Shown: positions 47,294-56,409 of the stretch, piece by piece | How positions within the stretch are numbered: position 1 is the first letter of the stretch | Layout: every line of letters begins with the position of its first letter | NCBI GenBank assembly: GCA_937996655.1 | Contig: CALKUK010000013.1 | Coordinates: 1-64,000 of the forward strand | Source of the DNA: an uncultured Sphingomonadaceae bacterium | Lineage (GTDB): Bacteria; Pseudomonadota; Alphaproteobacteria; Sphingomonadales; Sphingomonadaceae | Length of the DNA stretch: 64,000 bases | Direction of reading: 5' to 3' | The notes under the pieces: model-generated | Seen by the model: the letters and a program-made list of their open reading frames with translations, nothing else | Told to the model about the DNA's origin: nothing | The model's database searches: none | Translations under genes and position numbers: made by a program

Positions 47294-48397
47294 ATGTCTG
47301 TTCGGATGGCACTGACAAAACTTTGCGCTTGCGCGTGTGGCGGAGCGGTTATTGGCGGTGGCGCGATGCATGCAACGCAGGCCCAGCCCCTCCGGTCGTC
47401 TTATTCAGCGCCTGCGCCCAAGGTCCACAAGGTGGTCCGCAAACGCCTTGCCGTTGCCCCGCGGGCCAATGGCAGGATAGTCAAGCGCCTGAAGCGCGTG
47501 ACCACAACGACGACGAGCATGTCCTGCGCACCGCAGACCATCCGGCTCGCCTCGGCGGCGGCGCCAGCGCGGTCGCGTCTTTATGATGATCAGCCGGTCA
47601 TGTCTGGCGGCGGCGGCGTGCCCGTGGTTATCGGCGGCGGTCCCATCGGTGGATTTGGCGGCGGTGGCGGAGGCTTCATTGGTGGCGGGTTCTTCGGCGG
47701 CGGCAGCGGCGGTGGCAGCATCGTCATTTCCTCAACCAGCAGCGGCGGCTCCACGTCCACATCCTCGGGCGGGTCCGGCGGGTCATCGACCTCAACAGGC
47801 GGATCATCAACATCGACCGGCGGCCTGTCGACCTCGACGGGCGGTGTTTCGAGCACGTCGTCCACAGGTGGATCGTCCACTTCGTCGGGGACGGTCTCCA
47901 GCACGTCGTCCACCGGTGGATCGTCGACATCCTCCGGAAGCGTGTCCAGCACCTCTTCCACGGGGGGCTCGTCGAGCTCCACCTCTTCGGGGACAGTCTC
48001 GAGCACGTCGTCGACAGGCGGCTCTTCTTCGTCCACATCAAGCGGAACGGTGTCCAGCACGTCCAGCTCTTCGGGCAATGTCTCAAGCACGTCGAGTTCA
48101 TCCGGGAGCATTTCCAGCACCTCAAGCTCGTCCGGCAATGTGTCGAGCAGCACGAGCACGTCGTCGAGCTTTGGCGGATCAACGAGCTCCACATCGACCT
48201 CGACGTCAACGTCGAGTTCAACCTCATCGTCGTCTTCGTCTTCCTCGTCCTCCTCCTCAAACGGGTCGAGCAGCAATGGCGGCTCCAGCGGCAATGATGT
48301 GCCGGCACCGCCGATGCTTCTGCTGTTCGGCGGCGCGACCGCCGGGCTCATCGCCAGGGCTCGCGCAGCCAAGAAGGCTCAAGCGAGCTCTGTTTAG
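47294..48397 (+). CDS. Ser/Thr/Gly-rich exported protein with PEP-CTERM-like sorting tail
   Basis: A 367-residue secreted or surface protein. The N-terminus (MSVRMALTKLCACACGGAVI) is a signal-like hydrophobic segment ending near AMHATQAQ. A basic region follows, then glycine-rich GGGGVPVVIGGGPIGGFGGG, then about 190 residues of near-pure Ser/Thr/Gly built from imperfect repeats such as SSTSSTGGSSTSSGTV. The C-terminus has V336-PAPPMLLLFGGATAGLIARARAA: a VPAPP motif, a transmembrane helix and basic residues, the three-part exosortase sorting signal. The Ser/Thr tract is a likely glycosylation region, by analogy with other PEP-CTERM proteins. No exosortase gene is in the window. A terminator follows at 48431. 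Confidence 0.8.
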   Translation: MSVRMALTKLCACACGGAVIGGGAMHATQAQPLRSSYSAPAPKVHKVVRKRLAVAPRANGRIVKRLKRVTTTTTSMSCAPQTIRLASAAAPARSRLYDDQPVMSGGGGVPVVIGGGPIGGFGGGGGGFIGGGFFGGGSGGGSIVISSTSSGGSTSTSSGGSGGSSTSTGGSSTSTGGLSTSTGGVSSTSSTGGSSTSSGTVSSTSSTGGSSTSSGSVSSTSSTGGSSSSTSSGTVSSTSSTGGSSSSTSSGTVSSTSSSSGNVSSTSSSSGSISSTSSSSGNVSSSTSTSSSFGGSTSSTSTSTSTSSSTSSSSSSSSSSSSNGSSSNGGSSGNDVPAPPMLLLFGGATAGLIARARAAKKAQASSV

Positions 48398-48430
48398 TAA
48401 GTGTAGCGTAAAGCCGTAGTCAGGCACTCT

Positions 48431-48469
48431 AAAGGACGCTGCTATGCGACCCGGCCGCGTCCTTTTTCT
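48431..48469 (+). terminator. Rho-independent terminator after the PEP-CTERM-like gene
   Basis: A perfect 9-bp stem AAAGGACGC/GCGTCCTTT with a 17-nt loop is followed by TTCTTT. It lies 34 nt after the stop codon and 43 nt before the serS start. Confidence 0.78.
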
Positions 48470-48511
48470 TTGCCCTTGGCAAGGGTGGCCCCGCACGGCA
48501 TAGCGCGGCTT

Positions 48512-49786
48512 ATGCACGATATTCGATCCATCCGAGAAAATCCCGAAGGCTTTGATACGGGCTTGGCCCGTCGCGGCTTGGCACCCCAATCAGCGGCGCT
48601 GCTGGCCCTTGATGAACAGGCGCGCGCTGCGATCCGACAGTCTGAAGAACTGCAGTCGAAGGCGAATGCAGCCGCCAAGGCGATCGGCGCGGCCATGGGC
48701 AAGGGCGATACGGCCGAAGCCGAACGGCTGAAGGCCGAAGTCGCTGAGATCAAGACCACCCTCCCCACTTTGGAAGCCAAAGCCAAGGAATTGGGTGGCG
48801 AAGTGCGCGATGTGTTGGCAGCGCTGCCGAACATTCCGGCAGAGGATGTTCCGACCGGTGCCGATGAGGCAGAGAATGTTTATGTTTCCGAAAGCGGCGT
48901 AAAGCCGGAGCTTGGCTTTGACGCGGTGGAGCATGATCGGCTTGATCCATCGCTCGGCCTTGATTTTGAAACAGCCGCGGCTGTTGCAGGGGCCCGTTTT
49001 GCCTATCTACGCGGCGGCGTCGCGCGGCTTAATCGCGCCATCGGGCAATTCATGCTTGATCTGCACACCCGCGAATTTGGGTATGAGGAAATCGCGCCGC
49101 CCGTCATGGTGCGGGATGATGCCCTTTTCGGCACAGGGCAACTCCCGAAGTTTGCGGAAGACTTGTTTCATACCACAGATGGCCGCTGGCTGATCCCGAC
49201 AGCAGAAGTCTCGCTGACGAACATGGTCCGCGAAAAGATATTGTCCGATACGGAACTGCCACTGCGTCTGACTGCTTTGACGCAGTGCTTCCGGTCTGAA
49301 GCCGGTTCTGCGGGTCGCGATACGCGTGGTTTTATCCGCCAGCATCAGTTTGAAAAGGTGGAGCTTGTCTCCATCACCACACCCGAGGCGTCCGATGCTG
49401 AGCATGAACGGATGACAGAGGCGGCAGAAACCGTGCTCAAGCGCCTTGGCCTGCATTTCCGCCGCATGTTGCTGTGTTCCGGGGACATGGGCTTCACCGC
49501 CCGTAAGACCTTTGATCTTGAGGTCTGGCTGCCCGGCCAGAAGGCCTATCGGGAAATCTCCAGTTGTTCCAATTGCGGAGACTTTCAGGCCCGCCGCATG
49601 AACGCGCGTTACCGCCCCCAGGGTGAGAAGGGCACGCGCTTTGTCCACACCCTGAACGGGTCTGGCCTTGCGGTCGGTCGTACCTTGGTTGCGGTGCTGG
49701 AAAATTATCAGAATGCGGATGGCAGCATCACCGTGCCAGACGTTCTGCGGCCCTATCTGGGCGGGACGGATCGGATTGGCGGCTAA
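48512..49786 (+). CDS. serS: Serine--tRNA ligase
   Basis: Class II synthetase charging tRNA-Ser (and tRNA-Sec where present). The 424 residues begin [21 protein letters not shown] long N-terminal antiparallel coiled coil (about 30-100) contacts the variable arm. The catalytic domain shows [20 protein letters not shown], motif 2 in [18 protein letters not shown], and motif 3 in [20 protein letters not shown]. The ATG at 48512 is the family start and lies after a terminator, so serS has its own promoter. rimO follows. Confidence 0.96.
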   Translation: MHDIRSIRENPEGFDTGLARRGLAPQSAALLALDEQARAAIRQSEELQSKANAAAKAIGAAMGKGDTAEAERLKAEVAEIKTTLPTLEAKAKELGGEVRDVLAALPNIPAEDVPTGADEAENVYVSESGVKPELGFDAVEHDRLDPSLGLDFETAAAVAGARFAYLRGGVARLNRAIGQFMLDLHTREFGYEEIAPPVMVRDDALFGTGQLPKFAEDLFHTTDGRWLIPTAEVSLTNMVREKILSDTELPLRLTALTQCFRSEAGSAGRDTRGFIRQHQFEKVELVSITTPEASDAEHERMTEAAETVLKRLGLHFRRMLLCSGDMGFTARKTFDLEVWLPGQKAYREISSCSNCGDFQARRMNARYRPQGEKGTRFVHTLNGSGLAVGRTLVAVLENYQNADGSITVPDVLRPYLGGTDRIGG

Positions 49787-49839
49787 AGCCCGACTTTATC
49801 GTGACTTCCGCGCGCAGTTCCGTTAATGGCCCGCCGATC

Positions 49840-51177
49840 ATGAAAACGACGAAACTTCCTGCCCAGCCCAAGGTCGGCATGGTGTCGCTGGGCTGCCCCA
49901 AGGCACTTGTCGATAGCGAACGCATTCTGACGAAACTGCGCGCTGATGGCTATGGCCTGTCCGCCGACTATGAGGGCGCGGACGTCGTGCTCGTCAACAC
50001 CTGCGGCTTTCTCGATAGCGCCAAGGAAGAAAGCCTTGAGGCGATCGGTGAAGCTATTGCCGAAAATGGCCGCGTGATCGTGACAGGGTGCATGGGCAAT
50101 GAAGCCGACGCCATTCGCGCCCGTTTTCCTGAAGTACTCGCCATATCGGGCCCACACCAGTACGACGCGGTTGTGACCGCGGTGCACGAAGCAGCCCCGC
50201 CAGTCCCCCACGCTTTTGTGGATCTGGTGCCGGAGGCCGGGCTGAAGCTGACGCCCAAGCATTATAGTTATCTCAAGATTTCAGAGGGCTGCAACCATCG
50301 CTGCGCCTTTTGCATCATCCCATCGATCCGCGGAGACCTCGTCTCGCGCCGTCCGGATGCCATTCTTCGCGAAGCTGAGAAGCTGATTGAGGCCGGCACC
50401 CGGGAATTGCTGGTCATCAGTCAGGATACGTCAGCCTATGGCGTTGATATCCGTCATGAACCACGCCCGTGGAAGGGTCAGGACGTGCGCGCTCACATGA
50501 CCGATCTTGCCCGCGAATTGGGCAAGCTCGGGGCTTGGGTGCGGTTGCATTATGTATACCCCTACCCCCATGTGAATGAGGTTATTCCGCTGATGGCCGA
50601 AGGGCTTGTGCTGCCTTATCTGGACATTCCGTTCCAGCACGCGGCACCCTCCGTTCTCAAGGCAATGAAGCGCCCTGCGAATGAAGCCAAGGTTTTGGAA
50701 CGCATTCGGAATTGGCGTGAAATCGCGCCGGATATCACCATCCGGTCGAGCTTTGTCGTTGGCTTCCCAGGAGAGACTGAGGCGGATTTCCAATATCTGC
50801 TCGATTGGCTCGATGAAGCGCAACTGGACCGTGTAGGTGCCTTCCGCTTTGAACCCGTTGAAGGAGCGGCCGCCAACGCGCTTCCCAACCCCGTGCCCGA
50901 AGAGGTCAAGGAAGAGCGCTATGCTCGCCTGATGGAGCGGACCGCGGCGATCTCGGCTGCCAAGCTTGCGGCTAAGATTGATCGTGAGATGGACGTCATC
51001 ATCGATATTGTTGACGAAAATGGCGGTGCCAATGCCCGATCAAAGGCCGATGCGCCGGACATTGATGGCCATGTCTTCCTGCGCGACGCCGGACATCTGG
51101 CACCGGGAGATATCGTCCCGGTTCTTATCGAAGACGCCGATGACCATGATCTTTACGGGGTTCCTCTGCCACAGTGA
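49840..51177 (+). CDS. rimO: Ribosomal protein S12 methylthiotransferase RimO
   Basis: Radical-SAM enzyme that methylthiolates an aspartate of ribosomal protein S12. The 445-residue protein has the N-terminal methylthiotransferase domain with three cluster cysteines ([39 protein letters not shown]), the radical-SAM motif [18 protein letters not shown] (CxxxCxxC) and a C-terminal TRAM domain (about 375-440). CPKALVDSE in the first motif distinguishes RimO from MiaB. ATG 49840 gives [20 protein letters not shown]; a GTG 13 codons upstream is an alternative. It is downstream of serS. Confidence 0.94.
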   Translation: MKTTKLPAQPKVGMVSLGCPKALVDSERILTKLRADGYGLSADYEGADVVLVNTCGFLDSAKEESLEAIGEAIAENGRVIVTGCMGNEADAIRARFPEVLAISGPHQYDAVVTAVHEAAPPVPHAFVDLVPEAGLKLTPKHYSYLKISEGCNHRCAFCIIPSIRGDLVSRRPDAILREAEKLIEAGTRELLVISQDTSAYGVDIRHEPRPWKGQDVRAHMTDLARELGKLGAWVRLHYVYPYPHVNEVIPLMAEGLVLPYLDIPFQHAAPSVLKAMKRPANEAKVLERIRNWREIAPDITIRSSFVVGFPGETEADFQYLLDWLDEAQLDRVGAFRFEPVEGAAANALPNPVPEEVKEERYARLMERTAAISAAKLAAKIDREMDVIIDIVDENGGANARSKADAPDIDGHVFLRDAGHLAPGDIVPVLIEDADDHDLYGVPLPQ

Positions 51178-51226
51178 CGGTGATTGGCGACCTTTCGTGT
51201 AACCCCAAGTCTGACGGAGCCCGAAC

Positions 51227-52615
51227 ATGAGCCGTTTTGCCCACCTTATCCAGCCAGATCAGGGTCAAGACGCCCGGACCATCACATTGGTGTCCAAAGC
51301 GCACTTTGAAGACTGGATGAAGACGCTGCCCGAGCGGGAAAGGACGGCCGCGCTGCTCTCCGGTTTTGCTGGCAAAGCAGGCGACATCGCTATCCTTCCA
51401 GCGGACAAGCCGGGCGACTGGAGTGCGGCTGTCGGCATTGAGGACAAACGCTCCGTCTGGGATCTCGCCGCTGCCGCTCAAAAACTGCCAGCCGCCACCT
51501 ATCGGCTCGCCGGCGGCGCAGCGGGTCAGGCAGGGCTTGGCTGGCTGCTCGCCCAGTATAAATTTGATCGCTTCCTGTCCAAGGTGGACGCAGCTGGCGA
51601 CCGGATACTTCTGGTCAGTGAACCCGGCCTCATCGTCGATCAGATCCGTCAGGCAGAAGCGACCGCACTCGTGCGCGATCTCGTCAACACACCAGCCGCC
51701 GACCTAGGCCCTGCGGGTCTTCAGGCAGCAGCTGAGGCGCTGGCAACGGAGTTTGAGGCCAAGGTCCAAGTCACCAAGGGACATGAATTAGAAGTGGGCT
51801 ATCCGATGGTTCATGCCGTCGGGCAAGCTGCGGAGAAGCACCGCGCACCCCGCCTGATTGAGCTTGTCTGGGGCAATCCTAAGCATCCGCGCGTCGCTGT
51901 GATTGGCAAGGGCGTCGCCTTTGATACCGGTGGTCTCAACATCAAAACCGGGTCTTTCATGCGTCTGATGAAAAAGGACATGGGCGGCGCAGCGCATGCG
52001 CTCGCACTGGCCCGCCTCATCATGGAAGCCCGCCTGCCCATCCATCTCCACATGCTGGTCCCAGCGGTCGAAAACGCAATTTCCGGCAATTCGATGCGCC
52101 CTGGGGACATTTTGAAGAGCCGCAAAGGCTTGACCGTTGAAATCGACAACACCGATGCGGAAGGCCGCCTCATTCTGGGGGATGCGATCACCAAAGCAGC
52201 GGAGGACAAGCCGGAGTTGATGGTCGATTTTGCGACCCTCACCGGCGCGGCCCGCGTCGCATTGGGGCCAGACCTGCCCGCCTTGTTTGCCAATGATGAT
52301 GCACTCGCCGCCGAGATCGCGGCCACATCCAACGATGTGCAGGATCCGACATGGCGGATGCCACTTTGGGACCGGTATGACGACATGCTGAAGTCGGAGA
52401 TTGCTGACATGGTCAACTCGGCCGAAGGCGGTATGGCGGGCGCAGTCACCGCCGCCTTGTTCCTGCGGCGCTTTGTGCCAGAGAGTACGCCTTGGCTGCA
52501 CTTGGACACGTTCGCCTGGCGGCCCGCTGGCACTCCGGGTCGTCCCAAGGGCGGCGATGCCATGGGGCTAAGGGCGGTATTTGAACTGCTGCGGCGGCGC
52601 TATCCTGCGGCCTGA
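51227..52615 (+). CDS. Leucyl aminopeptidase family protein (M17)
   Basis: Cytoplasmic dizinc aminopeptidase of family M17. The 462 residues contain the conserved VIGKGVAFDTGGLNIKTGSF with the catalytic lysine and metal ligands, KKDMGGAAHALALARLIMEA, and the M17 signature EIDNTDAEGRLILGDAITKA. A poorly conserved N-terminal domain (1-160) precedes it. A normal-length enzyme; its peptide preference cannot be told. It is followed by an SH3-only protein and argC. In many relatives a full NlpC/P60 hydrolase sits at that spot (from memory). Confidence 0.92.
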   Translation: MSRFAHLIQPDQGQDARTITLVSKAHFEDWMKTLPERERTAALLSGFAGKAGDIAILPADKPGDWSAAVGIEDKRSVWDLAAAAQKLPAATYRLAGGAAGQAGLGWLLAQYKFDRFLSKVDAAGDRILLVSEPGLIVDQIRQAEATALVRDLVNTPAADLGPAGLQAAAEALATEFEAKVQVTKGHELEVGYPMVHAVGQAAEKHRAPRLIELVWGNPKHPRVAVIGKGVAFDTGGLNIKTGSFMRLMKKDMGGAAHALALARLIMEARLPIHLHMLVPAVENAISGNSMRPGDILKSRKGLTVEIDNTDAEGRLILGDAITKAAEDKPELMVDFATLTGAARVALGPDLPALFANDDALAAEIAATSNDVQDPTWRMPLWDRYDDMLKSEIADMVNSAEGGMAGAVTAALFLRRFVPESTPWLHLDTFAWRPAGTPGRPKGGDAMGLRAVFELLRRRYPAA

Positions 52616-52675
52616 AGATCGCCTTTGGGCAGTACCATTGCTTAATGGGCGCTTGCTCGGCTATTGCGCCGCGCA

Positions 52676-53008
52676 ATGACCAGCACATCCAGACCCAGCT
52701 TCACCCTCAGCGGCCCCTCCATTGAACTCGACGCACGGACTCATGCGGTTCGCGGCGATCTTGCGGATATTGCGCTCGCGGGGAAACTTTTTGTCCCGCA
52801 TTATGCGCAGCCGATGGAAATGACCTGTTCGGTCGAAAGCGTGGCGCTGCTTGCGACGCCCGACGCGTCCGGGGTTCCTGTTGGTGATTTGACGCAGGGG
52901 GCGATCTTCAAGGTCGTTGATATTGCGGGCGGTTGGGCCTGGGGCTTTCGCGCCGCTGACCATCTGGTCGGCTACGTGGAACTGGCGGCGTTGGAGCCTG
53001 CAAAATGA
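52676..53008 (+). CDS. SH3-domain-only protein, possibly a truncated NlpC/P60 hydrolase
   Basis: A 110-residue protein: LDARTHAVRGDLADIALAGK, FVPHYAQPM, then IFKVVDIAGGWAWGFRAADH and LVGYVELAALEPAK. This matches the N-terminal bacterial SH3 region of sphingomonad NlpC/P60 (dipeptidyl-peptidase VI-like) endopeptidases. The catalytic Cys-His NlpC/P60 domain that should follow is absent, because the frame stops 4 nt into argC. It has no signal peptide. It may be a remnant or a stand-alone binding module. An ATG at 52676 is used; a TTG four codons earlier is possible. Confidence 0.72.
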   Translation: MTSTSRPSFTLSGPSIELDARTHAVRGDLADIALAGKLFVPHYAQPMEMTCSVESVALLATPDASGVPVGDLTQGAIFKVVDIAGGWAWGFRAADHLVGYVELAALEPAK

Positions 53009-53928
53009 CCCGCGTCTTCATCGATGGCGCGCACGGCACCACGGGTCTTGAAATTGCAGACCGCCTCTCTGGGCGACCGGAGCTAGACCTGATTGCGCTG
53101 GACGATGATCGGCGCAAAGACACGGAAGCCCGCCGTGACGCCATCAATGCCGCTGATATTGTCATCCTCTGCCTCCCGGACGATGCCGCGCGCGAATCTG
53201 TCGCGTTGATCGGTAATGACCGGACACGCGTGATCGACGCCTCCACAGCACACCGGACCGACACAAGCTGGACCTTCGGCTTGCCCGAAGTCGTCGGGCG
53301 CGATGCGGTTGCGACGTCAAAGCGGGTGTCCAATCCCGGCTGCTACTCCACCGGCTTCATCGCGCTGGTCGCGCCGCTTGTGAAGGCGGGCTTGCTGGCC
53401 GCTGACTGGCCCTATGTCTGCAATGCCGTGTCCGGCTATTCCGGCGGTGGCAAAGCGATGATCGCGGAATTTGAAGGTGGCGCGGCAACAACAGCCTGGC
53501 GCACCTATGCCTTGTCGCTTTCGCACAAGCATGTGCCGGAGATGCAGGTGCGCAGCGGCCTTGCCTATCCACCGCTGTTTTCGCCTTCGGTTGCTGCAAC
53601 GCATCGCGGCATGATTGTCGAAGTCCCACTGATGACATCTGCAATGCCGGGACGTCCGTCAGCCGATGCCCTTCGCGCCGCGTTGCAGCAGGCCTATGCA
53701 GGATCCTCCATTGTCCGCGTCATCGACACTTTTGACGAAGCGCATCTGACCATTGAGCGGTGCGCAGGCACAGACCGGCTGGAGCTCTTTGTCTTTGAAC
53801 GTCCCGACGACGCACAAGTCCGTCTGGTTGCGGCCCTCGACAATTTGGGCAAGGGTGCAGGCGGCGGCGCCGTCCAGTCGCTCAACCTGATGGCAGGCCT
53901 CTCCGAAACGGCGGGTTTGCGGCTCTGA
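53005..53928 (+). CDS. argC: N-acetyl-gamma-glutamyl-phosphate reductase (short, type 2)
   Basis: Third step of arginine synthesis: NADPH-dependent reduction of N-acetylglutamyl phosphate to the semialdehyde. The 307-residue protein begins MTRVFIDGAHGTTGLEIADR. The catalytic cysteine C113 is in KRVSNPGCYSTGFIALV, and NAVSGYSGGGKAMIAEFEG and LSLSHKHVPEMQ follow. It is about 307 residues rather than 334-350, so it belongs to the shorter type-2 form. It overlaps the SH3 gene by 4 nt. A convergent tRNA-Arg begins 4 bp after its stop. No other arg gene is seen nearby. Confidence 0.94.
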   Translation: MTRVFIDGAHGTTGLEIADRLSGRPELDLIALDDDRRKDTEARRDAINAADIVILCLPDDAARESVALIGNDRTRVIDASTAHRTDTSWTFGLPEVVGRDAVATSKRVSNPGCYSTGFIALVAPLVKAGLLAADWPYVCNAVSGYSGGGKAMIAEFEGGAATTAWRTYALSLSHKHVPEMQVRSGLAYPPLFSPSVAATHRGMIVEVPLMTSAMPGRPSADALRAALQQAYAGSSIVRVIDTFDEAHLTIERCAGTDRLELFVFERPDDAQVRLVAALDNLGKGAGGGAVQSLNLMAGLSETAGLRL

Positions 53929-53932
53929 TGGG

Positions 53933-54009
53933 TGGTGCACCCGACTGGATTCGAACCAGTGGCCCCCAGATTAGGAATCTGATGCTCTATCCTGCTGAGC
54001 TACGGGTGC
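53933..54009 (-). tRNA. tRNA-Arg (anticodon CCT)
   Basis: A 77-nt cloverleaf on the minus strand. The acceptor stem is GCACCCG/CGGGTGC with discriminator A and an encoded CCA. The anticodon stem TCAGA/TCTGG (one U-G pair) encloses the loop TTCCTAA (anticodon CCT), and the T arm is ACTGG-TTCGAAT-CCAGT. It decodes the rare arginine codon AGG. It ends 4 bp from the convergent argC stop. Confidence 0.97.
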
Positions 54010-54044
54010 GCCTCGGCGCTGACTAGGGCCGCCCAAACCTCAGG

Positions 54045-54503
54045 TCAATTCTGCTTCTCTGGCGGCACAACGGGGATGAGGAGCGGCATAACCGAGATAC
54101 CCTCTTCCAAAAGTTCTCGCGCTTCATCGGGCGATGCCTGACCATGGATCAACACGGGGTCGATCTCTCCGGCGTCCATTGCACGCGCCTTTTGGGCAAA
54201 ATCGCGCCCAACCCATTGTGAATTCTTGATAAAAGCTGCCTGTGCTGCCGCTAGCTTGGCCACCATGGCTTTCATATCCACATCAGCCGCAGGGGCATCG
54301 CTAACCACATCCACGCTAGCGGCTTTCCGCTGATTTCCTTTCTTTGGGACGTTGGGCGCCATGACGGCCTTTTCGACATCCGCGATGCCGCACATGGGGC
54401 AAGCGAGCAAATTCCGGCTCTTCTGGTCCTGAAACGCCTCCGTGTTCGCAAACCAAGCTTCAAAGACATGCCCTGTCGTGCATTTTAAATCGAACACGAT
54501 CAC
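54045..54503 (-). CDS. DUF1178 family protein
   Basis: A 152-residue cytoplasmic protein of unknown function. MIVFDLKCTTGHVFEAWFAN at the start and NLLACPMCGIADVEKAVMAP give four-position zinc-ribbon-like spacing (C8/H12 and C35/C38). The second half, AAFIKNSQWVGRDFAQKARA, is the conserved part of DUF1178. It overlaps the upstream amidase gene by 4 nt, so it is in an operon with that gene, the glutaredoxin and perhaps comF. The operon then runs toward tRNA-Arg. Confidence 0.9.
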   Translation of the reverse strand: MIVFDLKCTTGHVFEAWFANTEAFQDQKSRNLLACPMCGIADVEKAVMAPNVPKKGNQRKAASVDVVSDAPAADVDMKAMVAKLAAAQAAFIKNSQWVGRDFAQKARAMDAGEIDPVLIHGQASPDEARELLEEGISVMPLLIPVVPPEKQN

Positions 54504-55321
54504 TGGGCGACCTCGACCGCTGGAATAGGCCGACGATGCGCGATCACAGGGACGCGGTCTCGCACATCGGCCACTTTGGTCAGATCAATATCCGCATAAC
54601 CGAGCCCATTTTGGGTTTTCATGTCGAGGATGATTGTACCCCAAGGGTCGATCACCAGGGAATGGCCAAAAGTCTTGCGCCCGTCCTCATGGGTTCCACA
54701 CTGGGCCGCCGCTACCACCCAACAGGCATTTTCAATGGCGCGGGCACGGAGCAAAACATGCCAATGCGCCTCACCCGTTGGCACTGTGAAGGCTGCCGGC
54801 ACAGACAATATCTGTGCGCCCGCCTGAGACAAGGCTTGAAAAAGTGCGGGAAAACGGACGTCATAGCAGATGGACAAGCCAAGCTGCCCCGTCGGCGTGG
54901 GGACCACCACACTGCCCTCGCCCGGCGCATAGGCATTGGATTCACGCCAAGATTCACCGGTGGGCAAATCGACATCGAACAAATGGATCTTGTCATAATG
55001 AGCGCGAATATGGCCCTCATTGTCGATCACAAAGCCGCGATTGGTCCAACGCGATCCCGCATCCAAGGCCAGAGACCCCAGATGCACCCAAATCCCTGCC
55101 GCCCGCGCCGCAGCGCAGACATCTGCCAGCACGGGATCTTCATCCTCGGCGTGAATATGTTCGCGCGCGCGTTCCCGGTTTGAATCAAGCAACCCCGACA
55201 TTTCCGGGGTGAAGAGCATGGTTGCGCCGCCGCGTGCCGCCTCTGCCACGGCAGCACAGAGCGCCGCGCTGTTCACCACAGGATCAATGCCTGTGGTCAT
55301 CTGAAAAAGGGCAATGCGCAC
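54500..55321 (-). CDS. Nitrilase-superfamily amidase (Nit-like)
   Basis: A 273-residue carbon-nitrogen hydrolase with the Glu-Lys-Cys triad: E40 in LFTPEMSG, K111 in HYDKIHLFDVDL and C152 in LSICYDVRFPAL. The HYDKIHLFDVDLP and ICYDVRFP forms are typical of the Nit1/Nit2 group, whose members hydrolyse deaminated glutathione or 2-oxoglutaramate. It sits 3 nt after the glutaredoxin gene. That context fits a glutathione-related repair role, but the substrate is inferred. The DUF1178 gene overlaps its end. Confidence 0.88.
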   Translation of the reverse strand: MRIALFQMTTGIDPVVNSAALCAAVAEAARGGATMLFTPEMSGLLDSNRERAREHIHAEDEDPVLADVCAAARAAGIWVHLGSLALDAGSRWTNRGFVIDNEGHIRAHYDKIHLFDVDLPTGESWRESNAYAPGEGSVVVPTPTGQLGLSICYDVRFPALFQALSQAGAQILSVPAAFTVPTGEAHWHVLLRARAIENACWVVAAAQCGTHEDGRKTFGHSLVIDPWGTIILDMKTQNGLGYADIDLTKVADVRDRVPVIAHRRPIPAVEVAQ

Positions 55322-55324
55322 CGG

Positions 55325-55582
55325 TCAGGCCGCCAACAAGGGGTCCAGTCCGCCGCGGGCGTCGAGCGCCGCCAGATCATCAGAGCCGCCGACATGCAGG
55401 CCATCAATAAAGATCTGAGGCACAGTCGTTCGTCCATCGGCACGGCCGATCATTTCCTGACGCCGATCCCGATCCATCGTGATGTCGATATCTTCAGGTT
55501 CTACACCCTTGGAACGCAGAAGCGCGAGAGCGCGGGAGCAATAAGGGCAGAAAGCTTTGGTGTAGATTTCAACTTTGGCCAT
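55325..55582 (-). CDS. grxC: Glutaredoxin 3
   Basis: An 85-residue dithiol glutaredoxin that reduces protein and mixed disulfides using glutathione. The active site is FCPYCSRAL (C12, C15), TVPQIFIDGLHVGGSDDLAA is the glutathione-binding region with its cis-proline, and the length is typical. Its electrons would come from GSH regenerated by the gor product at 8.7 kb. It is followed closely by the Nit-like amidase and preceded by comF, with a 63-bp gap. Confidence 0.95.
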   Translation of the reverse strand: MAKVEIYTKAFCPYCSRALALLRSKGVEPEDIDITMDRDRRQEMIGRADGRTTVPQIFIDGLHVGGSDDLAALDARGGLDPLLAA

Positions 55583-55645
55583 GAACGGTTCCTTTGCCCA
55601 TGGAATTGGGGGGCGTTCCTCAGAATGTCAACGCCATCTCATTGA

Positions 55646-56368
55646 TCACGACGCTTCCTTTAGAACACGCGCCCAGCACAAGACATGGACTGTCTTTGCC
55701 CCTGCCCGCTTTAGAACGCGCGCACAGGCATTGGTGGTGGCGCCTGTGGTATAGACATCGTCCACGAGCAACACCTGTCGCCCCTTGATCGCCTCTGACT
55801 GAGCCATGTCCATGGCAAAGGCCCCGCTCACTTCTCGACTGCGCGCCGTCCGGCTCAGACCTCCAAGCGGTGATGTCCGCTTTGTGCGTAGGATCACGGA
55901 CGGCAGGACCTCCTGCTCCGTTTGGCGGGCGATGCTGCGCGCGATGAGGAGCGATTGGTTGAAGCCGCGTTGCCAAAGGCTCCAACGGTGGAGAGGAATG
56001 GGCACCAGCAGTGCGTCTGGATATCGCCGCGCATGTCGAACCATAAGCGCCGCCATCACATCTGAAACGCCGGGCTTCCGAGCATATTTGAGCTTTAGGG
56101 CGAGGTCCCGAGCCATATCGCAATAATCGACAGCGGCCAGAACACCGTCATGTTTCGGGGGTATCTCAAGGCAAGGTCCGCAGATCGTCCCGGGGAGTGC
56201 GACCGGCACGTTGCACAAGAGGCAACCGCTTTCCGGCAGGATGTTCAGCTGGGACCAGCACTCGGTGCAGAAGTGTCCCCCTTCGCCGGAGATATGCCCG
56301 CAGCCTGCGCAGCGTTTTGGCAGGGCGAAATTGAGCGGGGCCATCAATATGGAACGTATTCCGACCAT
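55646..56368 (-). CDS. ComF family phosphoribosyltransferase-like protein
   Basis: A 240-residue protein with an N-terminal zinc-ribbon-like region (KRCAGCGHISGEGGHFCTEC, then CLLCNVPVALPGTICGPC) and a C-terminal type-I phosphoribosyltransferase fold with the PRPP loop VLLVDDVYTTGATTNACARV. ComF proteins function in DNA uptake in naturally competent bacteria. Without other competence genes in the window, the role here is uncertain. LVPIPLHRWSLWQRGFNQS is the family's most conserved segment. It is divergent from a methyltransferase gene 41 bp away. Confidence 0.9.
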   Translation of the reverse strand: MVGIRSILMAPLNFALPKRCAGCGHISGEGGHFCTECWSQLNILPESGCLLCNVPVALPGTICGPCLEIPPKHDGVLAAVDYCDMARDLALKLKYARKPGVSDVMAALMVRHARRYPDALLVPIPLHRWSLWQRGFNQSLLIARSIARQTEQEVLPSVILRTKRTSPLGGLSRTARSREVSGAFAMDMAQSEAIKGRQVLLVDDVYTTGATTNACARVLKRAGAKTVHVLCWARVLKEAS

Positions 56369-56409
56369 AAACGCTTGTCCGCAATTCCCCTCGGCGTCAC
56401 AAGGCCGGA

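Noticed and set aside
47583..48419. Long open frames in two other frames over the Ser/Thr-rich region (plus 47583-48419; minus 47590-48372 and 47724-48308)
   Set aside because: They are shadows of the low-complexity, GC-biased TCG/AGC/ACG repeats. The predicted products are Arg/Pro-rich or Asp/Val/Leu/Pro-rich and have no recognisable start or ribosome-binding site.
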